In this document: positions 20,948 through 32,034 of the stretch, piece after piece
How positions within the stretch are numbered: position 1 is the stretch's first letter
Layout of the letters: each line of letters starts with the position of its first letter
DNA from: Limnephilus marmoratus
Lineage: Eukaryota > Arthropoda > Insecta > Trichoptera > Limnephilidae
DNA length: 64,000 bases
Reading direction: 5' to 3'
Assembly: GCA_917880885.1 (NCBI GenBank)
Contig: OU862910.1
Coordinates: 11,544,710-11,608,709 of the forward strand
Notes under the pieces: model-generated
Database searches by the model: none
What the model saw: the letters and a program-made list of their open reading frames with translations, nothing else
Told to the model about the DNA's origin: nothing
Program-made: the position numbers and the translations under genes

Positions 20948-21568
20948 GACCATTTATTTTTCCCCCAAAACGGGACACCAAAAAAGGTAATTAATAATAA
21001 TAAATTTGGACAACTTATATAGCGCTGTTTTCTCGAAAAATCGCCTAGAGTGTTGTACAAAAGAGGCTAGACTACAATTCGTCTTGGGTCTAGAATTTTA
21101 AGATGTTTTTTTTATTATTAACAAACGAAATAAACCAACATGTTACGCTAAAAATGTTTTTGACTAAAATTAGGATGGATTTTACGAGTGAATTTACATT
21201 TATATATGTAGAAGACTAGACCACAACTCTCGTCCAGCAGCAGCTACCAAGAGCCTGGATTATTGAAATTCTAGCCCCTTAATAAATTAAATAAAATATC
21301 TTATAAATTTATTCGTTTTAAGCCTCAATACAAACAATACAATTAACAAGATAGTAATGTTTTTTTCATGTCATAATAAAATAGCTAGGTTTGTGTAGGC
21401 GCATAAAACGCATGAGCGCCTTTTTTATATTTCTTAAAAAATCCATTGCGAGTTTCTTTTTTTTCGAAAACGGGACATTTTGGCGCCCCGAAGTTGTGTT
21501 CGGGGACACCGGGACACGCTGCCTGAGAACGGGGCTGTCCCGGTGAAAACGGGACGTCCGGTCACATT
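20948..21568. mobile_element. Insertion flanked by 15-bp direct repeats, hAT-like right end
   Basis: ACCTATGAGTGACAT is present at 20933-20947 and 21569-21583. The right end (GTCCCGGTGAAAACGGGACGT, then CCGGTCAC) and a weaker AAAACGGGACACC near the left end are inverted relative to each other, and resemble ends I know from insect hAT-like elements. A 15-bp duplication is too long for hAT, so the direct repeats may include element sequence or reflect a double event. A T1-type tail (20990-21065) is nested inside. Confidence 0.45.
20990..21065 (-). repeat. T1 retroposon 3' tail, (ATT)n
   Basis: In reverse orientation the block ends ...AGCGCTATATAAGTTGTCC-AAATTTATTATTATT. The same GCGC-(T)ATA(T/A)AA...(ATT)n tail, with an upstream TTTTCxxGAAAACxGCG-like palindrome, recurs at 28736, 36788, 46568 and 58038. 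Tails of this kind end CR1/L2-type LINEs and their SINEs. Confidence 0.55.
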
Positions 21569-21828
21569 ACCTATGAGTGACATTTCGGAGAACTTATACC
21601 ATGTTTGAGGTTGCAAATTTCGAGGAAAATTTTACACAATTAACACCTACGTATCAATTGATAATATCGACACTAAACAAATTGATACAAAGCAAATAAA
21701 TGCAATGGTTCAAAGAAATGACTAACTAATATAAATGTTAATCTTAGGCCTATAGGAATGAAATCCAAAAGAATTCATGTGGTGAGTAAATAAACACACT
21801 GTATGAGTAATAAGTAAGTCATAAGTCC

Positions 21829-22876
21829 CTGCTGAACTCAAGACCAATAGGGCGAAGGAGCCTGGGAAGACCAAGACTAAAGCGCGCCTTCCACTGCGAG
21901 CGGAGCGGACTCATTAAGGAATCCGCTCGACTAGCAAACGTTAACTGCATACAAGTGCTTCCATCAAGAACGAGGCCAGCGAAGCGGACTAAACGAGTTA
22001 AATAGTTTCGAACGAGTCCGCTCCGCTAATGCGAGCGGAGCGGACTCCTTACGATCTCCGCTCGACTCGCACACGTTAACTGTATACAAGTGCTTCCATC
22101 AGGAACGAGGAAAGCGGAGCGGACCGAACTTGTTAAAATAGGTCCGAAAGAGACCGCTCGCGCACACCATCGCCGACTAGTTTCTAGCGGACTCCGCTCA
22201 AGAACTGTAGCCAATTCAATTGCCTCGCTGCGTTTTTGTCGAGATGGAGGTGTTTATTGAAGCCGTTTGCCAATTTCGTTTATAGGATACGACTAGCAAA
22301 GATTGTCAACATAAAGAATTCGGCTTAGAAAACCATTAGTGTGATGATATTGGCGGAAATAAGAAAGTAAATTATTTTTTTTAAGTTTTTACATATTTGA
22401 GGTGAGATTCTTTTTATAAATGTACATTTAATTCATACGTAACATTTTGTTCATTGCATACATGCTGTCAGAATCATATTCACTAGAATCAGTACTCGAC
22501 ATCACAAAAATCACTCCGTTCACTTCGAAACAAAGCGATACTGACTCGTTTTCAATGGAAGGGCAAAACTATTTCTCATTTTTCATTGACCTCGCTCCGC
22601 TCGCCCCGCTCATTTCTCTCGCACAGGCAGTGGAAGGCAAACACCTATCTTCTAAGTGACTCTTTTTTGATGGATGGTCAAAACTATTTCGCTCAGCTCC
22701 CACTCCGCTCCGCTCTACTCTTTTCCGCTCGCAATGGAAGGCGCCCTTAAGATGGAGCGACAACGTCCTCAAAGACATATCTATCTTGGAGCTTCAAAAC
22801 TGGAGAGAGCTGGCTCAAAACCGTGATGAGTGGAGGAAGACTCTTGAGGAGGCCAAGACCCACCAGGGGTTGTAGA
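21829..22876 (+). pseudogene. LINE reverse-transcriptase C-terminus split by a Harbinger-like element
   Basis: 21829-21880 encodes LNSRPIGRRSLGRPRL in phase. After skipping 21881-22747 and one TAA copy, the frame continues RWSDNVLKDI, then NWRELAQNRDEWRK and EEAKTH up to TAG (22872-22874). This is the usual C-terminus of an abundant insect LINE class: G-R-P-x-x-R-W, then NWR..AQ.R..WR. A TGATGATGATGA tail follows. 5'-truncated. Confidence 0.85.
21881..22747. mobile_element. Harbinger-like element with tandem subterminal repeats
   Basis: Terminal repeats A(G)(C/G)GCGCCTTCCA(C/T)TGCGAGCGG; TAA at 21878-21880 and 22748-22750. The left part holds two ~140-bp units (about 21894-22030 and 22033-22170), each with GCGAGCGGAGCGGACTC and TACAAGTGCTTCCATCA. 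The right part repeats CTCCGCTC-rich words together with TGGAAGG.CAAA. Non-coding, 867 bp. Restoration of the LINE frame on removal supports both boundaries. Confidence 0.88.
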
Positions 22877-23069
22877 GCCAATAGTGATGATGATGAGTAA
22901 TTATTATTGATGCCTTGTGAAAGAAATACATTTAAAAAAACATTACCGGAGAGCAAAATACTACATGCGTGTACATTTTTTTCTTCAAATAAGCTTGGTA
23001 ATGCTGGTTAAGGTCTGTGGGGTACAACTTGTATGTGTATAATATATTACAAACACACAAGAAAAAATG

Positions 23070-23140
23070 TTTGGGATCGGGATTTCAATTTGAGACCTTT
23101 TGCTTTGCAGGCAATCTGTTCTTACCACAGAGCTGCTCAA
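23070..23140 (-). tRNA. Degenerate tRNA-Cys-like sequence (SINE remnant)
   Basis: The minus strand reads AGCTCTGTGGTAAGAACAG (damaged box A and D arm), then TTGC-CTGCAAA-GCAA, an anticodon arm with GCA (Cys) and proper U33. A damaged box B (AAATTGAAATCC) follows. Several mismatches in stems rule out a functional tRNA. Confidence 0.45.
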
Positions 23141-23195
23141 ACGTGTCTCATTTCTCTAATACATGTGTGTGTTATTTTGAATTTGAAATCATTAA

Positions 23196-23540
23196 GGTAA
23201 GGTCAGACGCAGCGTTAAAAGCGCGAGCACTTATCTGTTGAACCGCGAGCGCTTATGTGTTGTACCGACACACTACGCTATAAAATATTTCTTCCTATGG
23301 TAGGAGAGGGGGTCAGTTGAATTAGAGAGTTGCCGCGAAATGTAATTTCTTTGAACTGGATCTTTCTAATTGACAGCTGTCATCAATCAGCACGTTTACG
23401 CAGTTAGTAATTAAAATGACCCCCTCTCCTATTTACGGCGGAGAAGGGGTCGCACAACTTTTCGCATATCGCATGAGTAGCGTTGACTGCGTACAACGTT
23501 GAGCTTCGAGCGCATCATCTGCTTTAGGTGTGACAGGTCT
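23196..23540. repeat. Segment with 15-bp inverted repeat, possible MITE
   Basis: TAGGAGAGGGGGTCA (23301-23315) and TGACCCCCTCTCCTA (23418-23432) are exact inverted repeats. Outer words AAGGTCAGACGC and, in reverse, TCACACC-AAGC are only loosely similar, so the outer ends are a guess. No second full copy, though TCTGACCTTGTCGTG occurs at about 38640. Confidence 0.4.
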
Positions 23541-24295
23541 TTTATCTTTGCGTGTGGCACCTACATTAACATTGTTTTATGCTTTTTCTGGTAGAGCAAT
23601 TTAAATATCACAAAATCTTTGCTAGTTGGTAATACAATATTATTTAAAAAAAATCGTAATGGTTGCTTAATAGGTACCTCTGTTATTCTACTCAGGTTAT
23701 TTTAATGGATCGCATTTGAAGTAGGTACCTACCTTCACACATATTGCAAAAAATACAAGTCATTCGTCAGATCTGTTTAGTGAGGATTATGTATGCCATA
23801 ATGGTCATTAGCAACGATTTAGCAGGGAGTTTTTTCCGCTTGTTATTCACGCCACCGAAGACAAAAAGTAGGCATTATCTACTTGTTGTGCTAACTGTAC
23901 CTCTGAAATAGAAATGACATTGCACGGCAAGAAAAAAAAATAGCCAAATTAAATAGATCACGCCGTGATTAATTTTGTTTGCTTTGGGCTGCAATAAACT
24001 GGCAAATGAAAGAGAAATAATAAAAACAGGAACCATAAAACTGTCTGGGTAGTACCAGCTTGCATCATCGACCCAATCGGCTGCCGTCACGTTTTTTGAT
24101 GTTCTATTACATAAATCAATTGGCAGTGGCAGTGGCCAGTGGCGATCCGAATTGAGATAAGGAATAGCCTAGTGTCATTGTTATAGTTGGTGCAATGTGC
24201 CTACGTCCTCCGTCATCATCCGTGAACCGTGACTCATGTCCGGGACTGTACCAATTCATGATTTAACCCCTCGGACTAATTTGTTCGCTTTTAGG
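23541..24295. other. No gene recognised
   Basis: AT-rich. A minus-strand open frame of 71 codons at 23875-24090 has a hydrophobic stretch but no recognisable family. Confidence 0.4.
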
Positions 24296-24880
24296 AACAA
24301 CGCGAATAGGTCTCATAGAAACCGTTTTTTTTTTTACATTAGCTCCACACAGGATGACCTGAGGAAAATTATTTCTCTGAGAGCCTGTCATCTTTTAGGG
24401 GGTGCTGTGCGGAGGGTTTTTTTTAAGGAAAGGAAGGAGAGGAAGTTCTAGGAAGGAAATAGGTATGAGTCTGGGGGTCAGAGTGTCCAGGAATGACCGA
24501 AGGATGAATCCATCTCTCCAACTGCGGTGCAAGGCGATGGATCGAGGGATCCTGGCTGGAGAGATCAAAAGACCTCCCTCAACCAGTCTATCTCGGCCAC
24601 GCTGTATGTGGACAGACGCATCGGCCGCCAAGACCTGGACAAACATCACCCCAAGAACCCTAAGTCACCAAACGTAGCGAACCACTTGGGGTGACCTATA
24701 GGTGTTGATTATCCAATAAATGGTTCCAGGGCGGCATTACCCATACCCGCCTCCCAAAATGTAGTGTCGTTGTGTCTCCCTTATTATCATGGTCAGAAAA
24801 ATGATCTAAACGGAGTTACCAAGAGAAGACACCACGCTTTATATTCAAATCTAAAAGTTAACCACAAAATTTATTGCAAA
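24296..24880 (-). repeat. R1 copy iv, partial, split by SINE-like S1a
   Basis: 24296-24324 (AGGTCTCATAGAAACCGTT) and 24767-24880 (GTTGTGTCTCCCTTATTATC onward to AAAAGTTAACCACAAAATTT) are adjacent in other R1 copies; here S1a lies between them. Only the last ~140 bp of R1 is present. Confidence 0.65.
24327..24766 (-). mobile_element. SINE-like element S1, copy a
   Basis: About 440 bp. Read on the minus strand it starts TTGGGAGGCGGGTATGGGTA, goes through GGAACCATTTATTGGAT and TAGGTCACCCCAAGTGGTTC, and ends with the hairpin-bearing 3' tail (CCTCCGCACAG ... CTGTGTGGAG) and poly-A, the same tail as in the jockey-type LINE copies. Three more copies: 29863, 30915, 48528. No tRNA, 5S or 7SL head recognised. 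Presumably mobilised by the LINE. Confidence 0.75.
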
Positions 24881-25149
24881 GCGGAAGTATTTTGACCTTC
24901 CGACAAAATAGACCCGAAGCCTGAGGGGTTTTAACTTCTCTGCTTTCAACTATTGCGCTCCCTTTCAGTTTTTTTTTTTAAATTATTTAACATTAATTAC
25001 TCAACGAATTGTGGAGTGTGAGATAAGAGTATTGTCATAAACATCGCAGTGAAAATCTGTACGGAGGTGTTCAAGTGTACACAAGAGCGAATACAATAAA
25101 AAATAAAGCATTTAACACGGCTTTCTACCTACAAAATTTTTATTACAAT
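24881..25149. other. No gene recognised
   Basis: AT-rich, nothing identified. Confidence 0.4.
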
Positions 25150-25500
25150 GGTGTGCAATATTTATTTATTTATTTCAACGCCATAAAATGGCTATTACAA
25201 TCCGGTGATACATGATTCATGATACACAGTGGTACACAAGGGGGTAATTACAATGATAATAATGTACATTAAACCAAAGTACATATGTATGAAAACAACT
25301 AGTGTTTAGTTATAGGATACAAACATGTTTTTACAACAAACAAAAAAGAATAATATGAGCTCGTACAAAATACACATTTTTATGCAGAATAAAAATAAGT
25401 AAATAAAGGTGAATTCTTAGAAAAAATCTCACCATCACGTATAATACCTACTTTACTTTTATTTGTAATATAAGTAATTGCAATATTGCGGAGTTTGAGG
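25150..25500 (-). repeat. T2 retroposon 3' end with (AAAT)n tail, copy 1
   Basis: The plus strand starts with (TTTA)n at 25160-25175 and CAACGCCATAAAATGGC; the reverse reads ...GCCATTTTATGGCGTTG-AAATAAATAAATA. This hairpin-plus-(AAAT)n ending is shared in form with 25737 (GCCGTTAATCGGC) and loosely with 39265. The body (to about 25500) has no coding sequence; its end is approximate. Confidence 0.45.
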
Positions 25501-25736
25501 TAGGCCCGTCAGTAAATTTATCCATCCATTTATATAAAGAAGATTGTGTATTGCGGCCGGGTGGCGTAATTACAAAACCCACCGTTACAGTCATATTCAA
25601 AGATATGAAATATAAGTAGATGTGCTATCTGCTGTTTTTACTATGTGGGTCTGCGCTTCCGGGTGTCGCCGATATTGTTTACCAATTAACAAATAAACTA
25701 AAAGAACAAATAATATTTTTTTTTTTTTCCTTTACG

Positions 25737-26090
25737 CCTTATTTATTATTTATTTATTTATTTATTTATTATGAATTAACGCCGATTAACGGCTTTTACA
25801 TGGGAATTACAATAATTTGAAACAATATACATAGTTAAGAAGAAAAAAAAAATAATATAACAAAAAATGAAAGAGCACATATTGAAGTGCCAGTATAAAG
25901 CAAAAATAGTAAGCTATTATAAAACAAACATGAAGAAAAAGAAAACCTCAAATACAAGAATGTGTACAAGATATTATGAATTAAAAAATTACTACGTAAA
26001 GTACGTAGCAATTAATTTAAAAATTCCAGAAATAAACATTGATGAAGAATATAAACATACAAGGTATATTAGATTATAATCTAACAGAAA
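25737..26090 (-). repeat. T2 retroposon 3' end with (AAAT)n tail, copy 2
   Basis: On the minus strand the unit ends ATTGTAATTCCCATG-AAAAGCCGTTAATCGGC-GTTAATTCATAATAAATAA. The GCCGTTAATCGGC hairpin followed by an (AAAT)n tail is a form I recognise from insect LINE/SINE 3' ends. The body to the right is strongly A-rich on the plus strand; an open frame at 25867-26079 there reflects A-richness. Confidence 0.5.
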
Positions 26091-27384
26091 AAATTATAAT
26101 TAACGAATAAACCAAACGAACGTTAAACTAAATGAACGAATTCTTTCCTTATTCAAAATATATTGTTAAACAATATTAATGCACATTTTCAAAAAATCAA
26201 CGAAATGAACAAATTCTTTTTGTATGAAAACTACGCTAATTAGCGCGTAGTCCGGCGACAGTTGCGCGGACACCATAGCATATCTCTTCTGTATTTGAAT
26301 ATCTTTGGTCATATTCAATCAAAATAAACAAATAACAAAGTAAATGCACAAACAAAAGCTACTTCATAATTACAGTCGTCACAGTGACTGAAATGATATA
26401 CATAGGCTTTATAGATGCTTTAGCACAACAAAACAGTTCAACGAATGATTTTTTTTATAACAAAATAGCACATAACCCAACCTGATGTAACCTAGATATT
26501 TTTTCTTCACTTTTAATGTCTTTCAAATGAGTGACATAGTGCCACTTTGTAGAGTTGTCTGGGCACCAACAAAACCTATATAGTAAAAGTTTTGTAAACC
26601 CGCGGATGGGCGGCATTTGATTTTACAAATCTACAGTATTATTCCGAAATTGATGAAATGTTTGCCCACTTGACCTTCAAAACAAGAGAAAGGTCCCCTG
26701 TCTAAGTCTGATTTCCATAAAATTCTGTGCAAAGTCCGGGCAACACCGATTGACGATTGCAATTGTCCTTTTAATATTATATTAATCACGTGGTTAATGC
26801 AATGACGTCAAAAATGTTATATTTTAGAAAGAAAACGAGAAAAGTTTTTCTAAAATAAAAATGTAATGAAGGCTTGTATTCTTAAAACTAACAATGAATT
26901 TATATTGTTCTCAGCGTCATAATTTTGAAATAAAAAAAAATAAAACGAGACAGCGGAAACGATCCATGAAAGAAGCATGAATGCCGTAGTATGCAAGCAA
27001 TCACTTGAATGCTAAATAACACATGTAGTTTTTATTATTATTTGTATTGCTGCACAAGAGAACGCGATGAGTTTGTATGCAATTATAGCGCTGCATCCGT
27101 GCCCATCCTGCAGTTAGGGTTGAACAGACTGAACACTCGATGGCACATAGTAAGTGCGGATGTGAGAAGGACCACATGCAAAGTATGGCAAGTCGGGATA
27201 TGGGCGAGCTCGGTGCACTCGTACGGTAAGTCTTCTCAAAGGCAATAAAATCCTTGCAGTGGAGTGTTTTTGCGGCATTGAATAACGCCAAAACACTAAA
27301 CTTGTGTAGGCAAAACTTATAGCTGCTATCCATTCGCTAATAAATTATTAAACTCAAAAAAACTTCTACTCTAGGCAACTCGAA
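26091..27384. other. No gene recognised
   Basis: 1.3 kb. Overlapping open frames at 27001-27333 (up to 110 codons, minus) fall in a GC-richer patch but match nothing I know. Confidence 0.4.
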
Positions 27385-27745
27385 ATAAATGCAACAGCAG
27401 AAATGCAAATGCTTAGATGGTCGGCAGGAGTATCACTAAAAGTTCACGCATTAGTGGTAGCCTGGGTGTCACGGACATGAACAGTAGGCTGGAAAAACGA
27501 CAGTTGAGATGGTATGGGCCCATAAGACGGAGACCACCAGACTACACAGTAGAGCAGGTGGTGTCTATGGAGCTTCATCGATAGACATCCAGAGGAAGAC
27601 CAAAGAACTCCTGGTTGACTCAATGCTCCAAAATATTACATAGAAACGGCCCGGATGAATGCGATACCCAGAACCGAAGAGATATAATGAGAACGAAAAG
27701 AGCCGACCCCAATAGCCCACCTAGGCAATGAGTTGAAAGGAAGAA
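27385..27745 (+). pseudogene. LINE reverse-transcriptase C-terminal remnant
   Basis: The plus strand reads TAEMQMLRWSAGVSLKVH, later LEKRQLRWYGPIRRRP, then RGRPKNSWLTQ and RTKRADPNSP. The AEMxMLRW, L(R)WYG(H).xR and RGRPxxxW order is the standard C-terminus of a widespread insect LINE class (RTE-like). Stops and frame changes are present; no 3' tail was identified. Confidence 0.75.
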
Positions 27746-27800
27746 GAAAATTGGGCTCAAAAGACTATTTATATTTTTCATTTGATTATTTTATGTTTCA

Positions 27801-28515
27801 CTAGCTGGTCCCGGCATGCGTTGCTATGCCATTTAGTAAGGAAATTGTTTCTCCCTGAGTGTCCTTTCCCATTCATCCCATTCCCCTTCTTCTCCTGCGT
27901 CCTCTACCTCTCTCGCGTTCCCACTCCGTCACCTCCACCTTCCTTCCCCCCTCCCCAATTCCCCCTTCCCCTTCCCTCTTCCCCCGTCCCGCGAACCCCC
28001 CTCCCCCTCACGCGTCCCCTTCCCCTCCCCCGTTCCCCTTCCCCGCCTTCCCTCTTCCCTTTCCCGCTCCCTCGTCCCGCCATCCCTCCTCCCGCATTCC
28101 ATAATGTCAATCCCAGTACATTCACCTTTTACAATTTTTATTCAAATTTCAAATTTCTCATGTATATTAATTAAATTTGGTACCTATTTAAAATATCTAA
28201 AATTCTTGATTCGATTCATTAGGGGAGTACCTACTTTAAATAAATTTATCAACTAAGGATTTTCAAAATTAGAATCCTGATTTAATAAATAACCATTGTT
28301 TTGAAAAATGTCATTCTCAAACACACAATCTGTCAAACGTGCGATGTTTTCTGAAATTATCCAATTTTCTGCGCAATTTTCTTAATTTTTCTCTCCGTAA
28401 GAACCATCCTCGTACTTTAAGGAATATTCTAAAAAAAGAATTAGCGAAATCGGTTCAGCTGATCTCGAGATTTGCGCTTACCAACACATTTAGCGATTCA
28501 TTTTTATATTATAGA
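27801..28515 (-). mobile_element. Complete non-autonomous Helitron
   Basis: On the minus strand it starts TCTATAATATAAAAATGAAT (28515 leftwards) and ends with a hairpin GGCAT-AGCAACGC-ATGCC, eleven bases and then CTAG (27801-27804). It is bounded by A before TC and T after CTAG, with no target duplication: the canonical Helitron insertion between A and T. About 250 bp of the body (27843-28095) is almost pure pyrimidine on the plus strand. No Rep/helicase coding; the open frames there are translations of the C/T tract. Confidence 0.88.
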
Positions 28516-28735
28516 TTATTAATATTTACCTAAAAAAGAACCTACCTAAAAAAATAACCTACAAAAAAAAATCAGACACACTGATTTGGGTTGCCTGCGC
28601 TGTGCGTTAGTTATTCCCGCGCGATATAATATATGTAATACGGTTCAACGAACTCAAATTTGTTTTAAATTTAAGTTTCATTTTCAAAATTGGAACTGCT
28701 TATGCGAAACATTTAGATATGCGATAAAAATAATA

Positions 28736-28812
28736 ATAATAATAATTGGATAATTTATAAAGCGCCGTTTTTGTGAAAAATCACCTCAAGGGCGCTGTAC
28801 AATTTATTAGGA
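28736..28812 (-). repeat. T1 retroposon 3' tail, (ATT)n
   Basis: The plus strand shows (AATAAT)n then TTGGATAATTTATAAAGCGCCG, TTTTTGTGAAAAATCAC and GGGCGCT. In reverse this is a GCGCTTTATAAATT...(ATT)n tail. Almost the same block is at 36788-36866 in the other orientation. Confidence 0.6.
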
Positions 28813-29862
28813 ATGCTTAATTTCTAACTGATTTTACTATTTACAAATGGATACAGAAATATACTTACCTGGCAGGTCACTTCCGGTAAACACACTTTAA
28901 TTATAAGTTTATGCTTGGAGAAGATACGGCCTTGCACGCGGAGGACATTACAGTTAACACACTGGACATTGCGTGATTTTACATTATTTAAAGTACGTAG
29001 GTACCTACTTACAGTATAAAATTTTAACAGAAAATCATTTTAATTGTCACTTTCAAAATTGTAATTATAATATACCTACGTTTCGCGATTTTTTTCACAT
29101 TGAGGAGAATGACTGTTAAACCTTTCTTCTGAGATACCCATTTTCTTAGCCGCATTTCTTCTGAGACAGTCATTTTTAATTTACACAATTTGTAATTAAA
29201 TGTATGTATGTTATTAACTATAAATTGTGAAATATAATTGGATGCACCGTTTTTCACAATAAAAAAAAATAAAGTATGCAACTACTTTAGAAGCTGTTTG
29301 ACTGATTTCTACATCCAAATAAAATATGCCTCCTATTACCTACTATAACGAATTTGAATGCCGTGGCGTTTTCCGGGTTCTGTGTTTAGAACAATAAAAA
29401 AATATACAATTTTAAAAGCAATTAGTCACAAATAGTACATTTTCGGATAATGCTCTAAATAAAGTTCACCGTGAGCTAATATATAGCGTTCAATATCAGC
29501 TGAATGTTTTAGGTTTTTTACAGTCTCTAAAAGAATGTTTGTTAGCCCAGACATCAATCTACCGATAGATGAAGTATCTACTATGTACTCGTAATTGCGA
29601 AACGTATACAAGGCTGTTAAAACAAATCGCTTTACGCGTGTCAAGGGCAAGAGGTCATTTAATTTAAATTTAAGCGGATTATGCAAAAACCATCAACGCC
29701 GATGCTATGCCTCATCGATAAGTAGGAACCTAAGCAATCTGAAGAAAATAAAGAATCGAATTAATACGGAAATTATTTGTACAACGTGCCGAAGTCTTTT
29801 TTTACATTAAAATTTATTCAAAGAGTTTCTGTTGAGTTATACTCGTAAACACTCCACGGGAG
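28813..29862. other. No gene recognised
   Basis: AT-rich, open frames of 85-86 codons on the minus strand without recognisable family. It includes several GTAGGTACCTAC-like words, common in some insect genomes. Confidence 0.4.
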
Positions 29863-30502
29863 TTTTTTTTAGATTAGCTCCAAACAGGAGGCCACGAGGA
29901 AAATAATTCCCGTTAGGGCCTATGTCATCTTTAAGGGTGCGTTGTGGAGGGTCTTTATTATTTTGAGGTTAAGTTGTAGATTTGAATATATAGCGTGTAG
30001 TTTTCTCTTTCCAATGCCGTTTAGATCATATTTCTCACCATGGTAGGTAGTAAGGGAGACAACGATTTCTGTGAGATCTGAGTGAGCTGGGACAAATATG
30101 GTATCCTGTGATTAAACGGGTTAAGGAAAGGAAGGAGATGAAGTTCTGGGGAGGAACAAGATACGAGGGATGGGTATGAATCTGGGGGTCAGAGCCTCTA
30201 GCAGTGACGGATGTGTGAATCCATCCCTCCCACTGTTGTACAAGGCGATGTTCCGAGAGAGTCCTGCTGGAGAGGTCAGAAGATCTCCCTCAACCAATCT
30301 CCCCAGATCTGGCCTGCCACGCAGCTGGCGGGCAGATGCATCCACCGCGAAAACCCCAACAAATCTCACACCCGAGGACTGATGAAACCGGGCACCCCTT
30401 CTAAGTCACCAAACGTAGCGAACCACTTGGGCTGACCCATGGAAGGGGTGTTGGTTATTCAATAAATGGTTCCCGGGCGGCGTACCCATACCCGCCTCCC
30501 AA
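29863..30502 (-). mobile_element. SINE-like element S1, copy b, interrupted by an R1 fragment
   Basis: Same sequence order as S1a, with the 3' tail at the left (CTCCAAACAGGAGGCC) and the GGGAGGCGGGTATGGGTA start at the right. About 160 bp (29958-30120) between the tail and the body come from R1 and break the AAGGAAAGGAAGGAG region. The body is open over 82 codons on the minus strand and 70-74 codons on the plus strand. Confidence 0.75.
29959..30110 (+). repeat. R1 copy v, 3' part only, inside S1b
   Basis: TTTTGAGGTTAAG ... TTTGAATATATAGCGTG, TTCTCTTTCCAATGCCG, TTAGATCATATTTCTCACC and CAACGATTTCTGTGAG follow the terminal half of R1 exactly in order. Inserted into, and so younger than, the S1b copy. 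Confidence 0.65.
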
Positions 30503-30914
30503 GTTAAAGGCATAACAAAATAAAAGAAAAAAATGTAAATCACAGCGGAAAATATTGTTATATAAAGCCTGTATTGTAGGTTAGGGTTGCGTATAGGGTT
30601 GACCTCCACGTAGATGAGATTTAAAACAGTAGCATAGATAATATTATATTATGACGTCATTGTTCTAGCATTTTCTGTTCTTTTTTTGTTTTCATACAAG
30701 ACGCTTAAGAAGGAAGAAGTGCAACAAACTCTTACAATAGCATATCGAGTCGATAAATAAAAACAACAAAAGTCGGACATCCACCCACTTCCGCTGGTGT
30801 ATCAGGATATGTGAATCGACATTGATTATTCCACAACTATGTGGTAAGTTTAAAAATTAGTTTCATCGGAAAAGGCAGATAGATACAATGTTGGTTATAG
30901 TGGTGTCACTGCAA
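30503..30914. other. No gene recognised
   Basis: AT-rich, nothing identified. Confidence 0.4.
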
Positions 30915-31316
30915 TTTGGGTGGCGGATGTGGGTACCGCAGCCCCGGGAACCATTTATTGGATAACCAACACCTCTGCCGTAGGTCACCCCAAGTGGTTC
31001 GCTGCTTTTGGTGACTTAGTAGGGGTGCCCGGGTGAGGTTTGTCCATATCTTGGCGGAGATGCGTGGGCACACCAACTGCGTGGTAGGCAGGATCGGAAG
31101 AGATTGGTTGAGGGAGACTTTTTGAATTCTCTTTGAGGGATATATTCATATGACCGTCATTCCTGGACATATTGACCACCAGATTTCTACCCACCCCTCA
31201 CACCTTTTTCCATCCCAGAATTTCTTCTCCTTTCTTTCCTACAAACACCCTCCCAAACAGCATCCCCAAAGATGATATAAGCCCCGAGGGGAATTTTTTT
31301 TTAATGTAAAAAAAAC
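30915..31316 (+). mobile_element. SINE-like element S1, copy c, with damaged 3' hairpin
   Basis: It starts TTTGGGTGGCGGATGTGGGT, continues GGAACCATTTATTGGATA and TAGGTCACCCCAAGTGGTTC as in the other copies, and ends GCCCCGAGGGGAATT...AATGTAAAAAAAA. The terminal hairpin and closing stem are lost, replaced by a T-run, so the tail seen in the three other copies is incomplete. Confidence 0.75.
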
Positions 31317-32034
31317 TTACTTCACGACTTGACTAAATCGGGTGAAGTCATAGTTCCCCTGACAAGGACAGTAGAGCTCCTCGAAGTGTCGCAAAAATTG
31401 GCCATCTAAACAATGATGAATCGCCCCCTTGGCCAATGAGGCTGGTGCTGTAGGAACAATGTGGTCAGTGATCACCAGTAAAGCAGTAGCGGCGCCGCGC
31501 CCACTCAGCTCCGTGGCGCCTCACGTGACCATCGCGCTAACGAGGCGGAATTACACCGACCAACTAATCCGGAACGTGCCACATTTAGCGACTTCCTAAA
31601 AACCGGCATAATAACACACGTAGTCTCTGAAACGGATCGCCATTTGTCATTATTACCCGTCTCAGTCGCGAAATACGGTCCGTTCAAATGCTGGACCCTC
31701 ATTAACGGAATGACACTGAACATAATAGCGGGAGTGAATCAAATGGCGGAACCACAGAATGGAACTAATCGGACGATATACCTCATTCAATACAATCCTG
31801 GCATTTATTCTTACTTAGTTCCGATGGGTATGCATTTCTTGGAAGATCTCTAGCCCCTCAATGATGCCATACCACTTTCAACAGCCCATGAAGCATTCTC
31901 TTGATATGCATGAAGGTGTTGTACCAGGTGGTGGACGTGGTTTTGAACCGAATTATTGCAGATTGATTCACTCCGATCCAACGCTGTTGACTTCTTCTTC
32001 TACTTCTTCGTGTACCCTATCAGGTTCCCCCGAC
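31317..32034. other. GC-richer segment, unidentified
   Basis: 31440-31560 contains GCGGCGCCGCGCCC and is richer in CG than its neighbours. Open frames of about 70 codons on both strands have no recognisable family. It may be the upstream part of the LINE remnant at 32035, but no similarity could be read. Confidence 0.3.

Noticed and set aside
25867..26079. Lysine-rich 70-codon open frame
   Set aside because: A-rich retroposon body; composition explains the frame and there is no family resemblance.
27782..28174. Proline-rich open frames of 70-130 codons
   Set aside because: They translate the pyrimidine tract of a Helitron; both strands are open for compositional reasons, and the second Helitron copy does not keep the frame.
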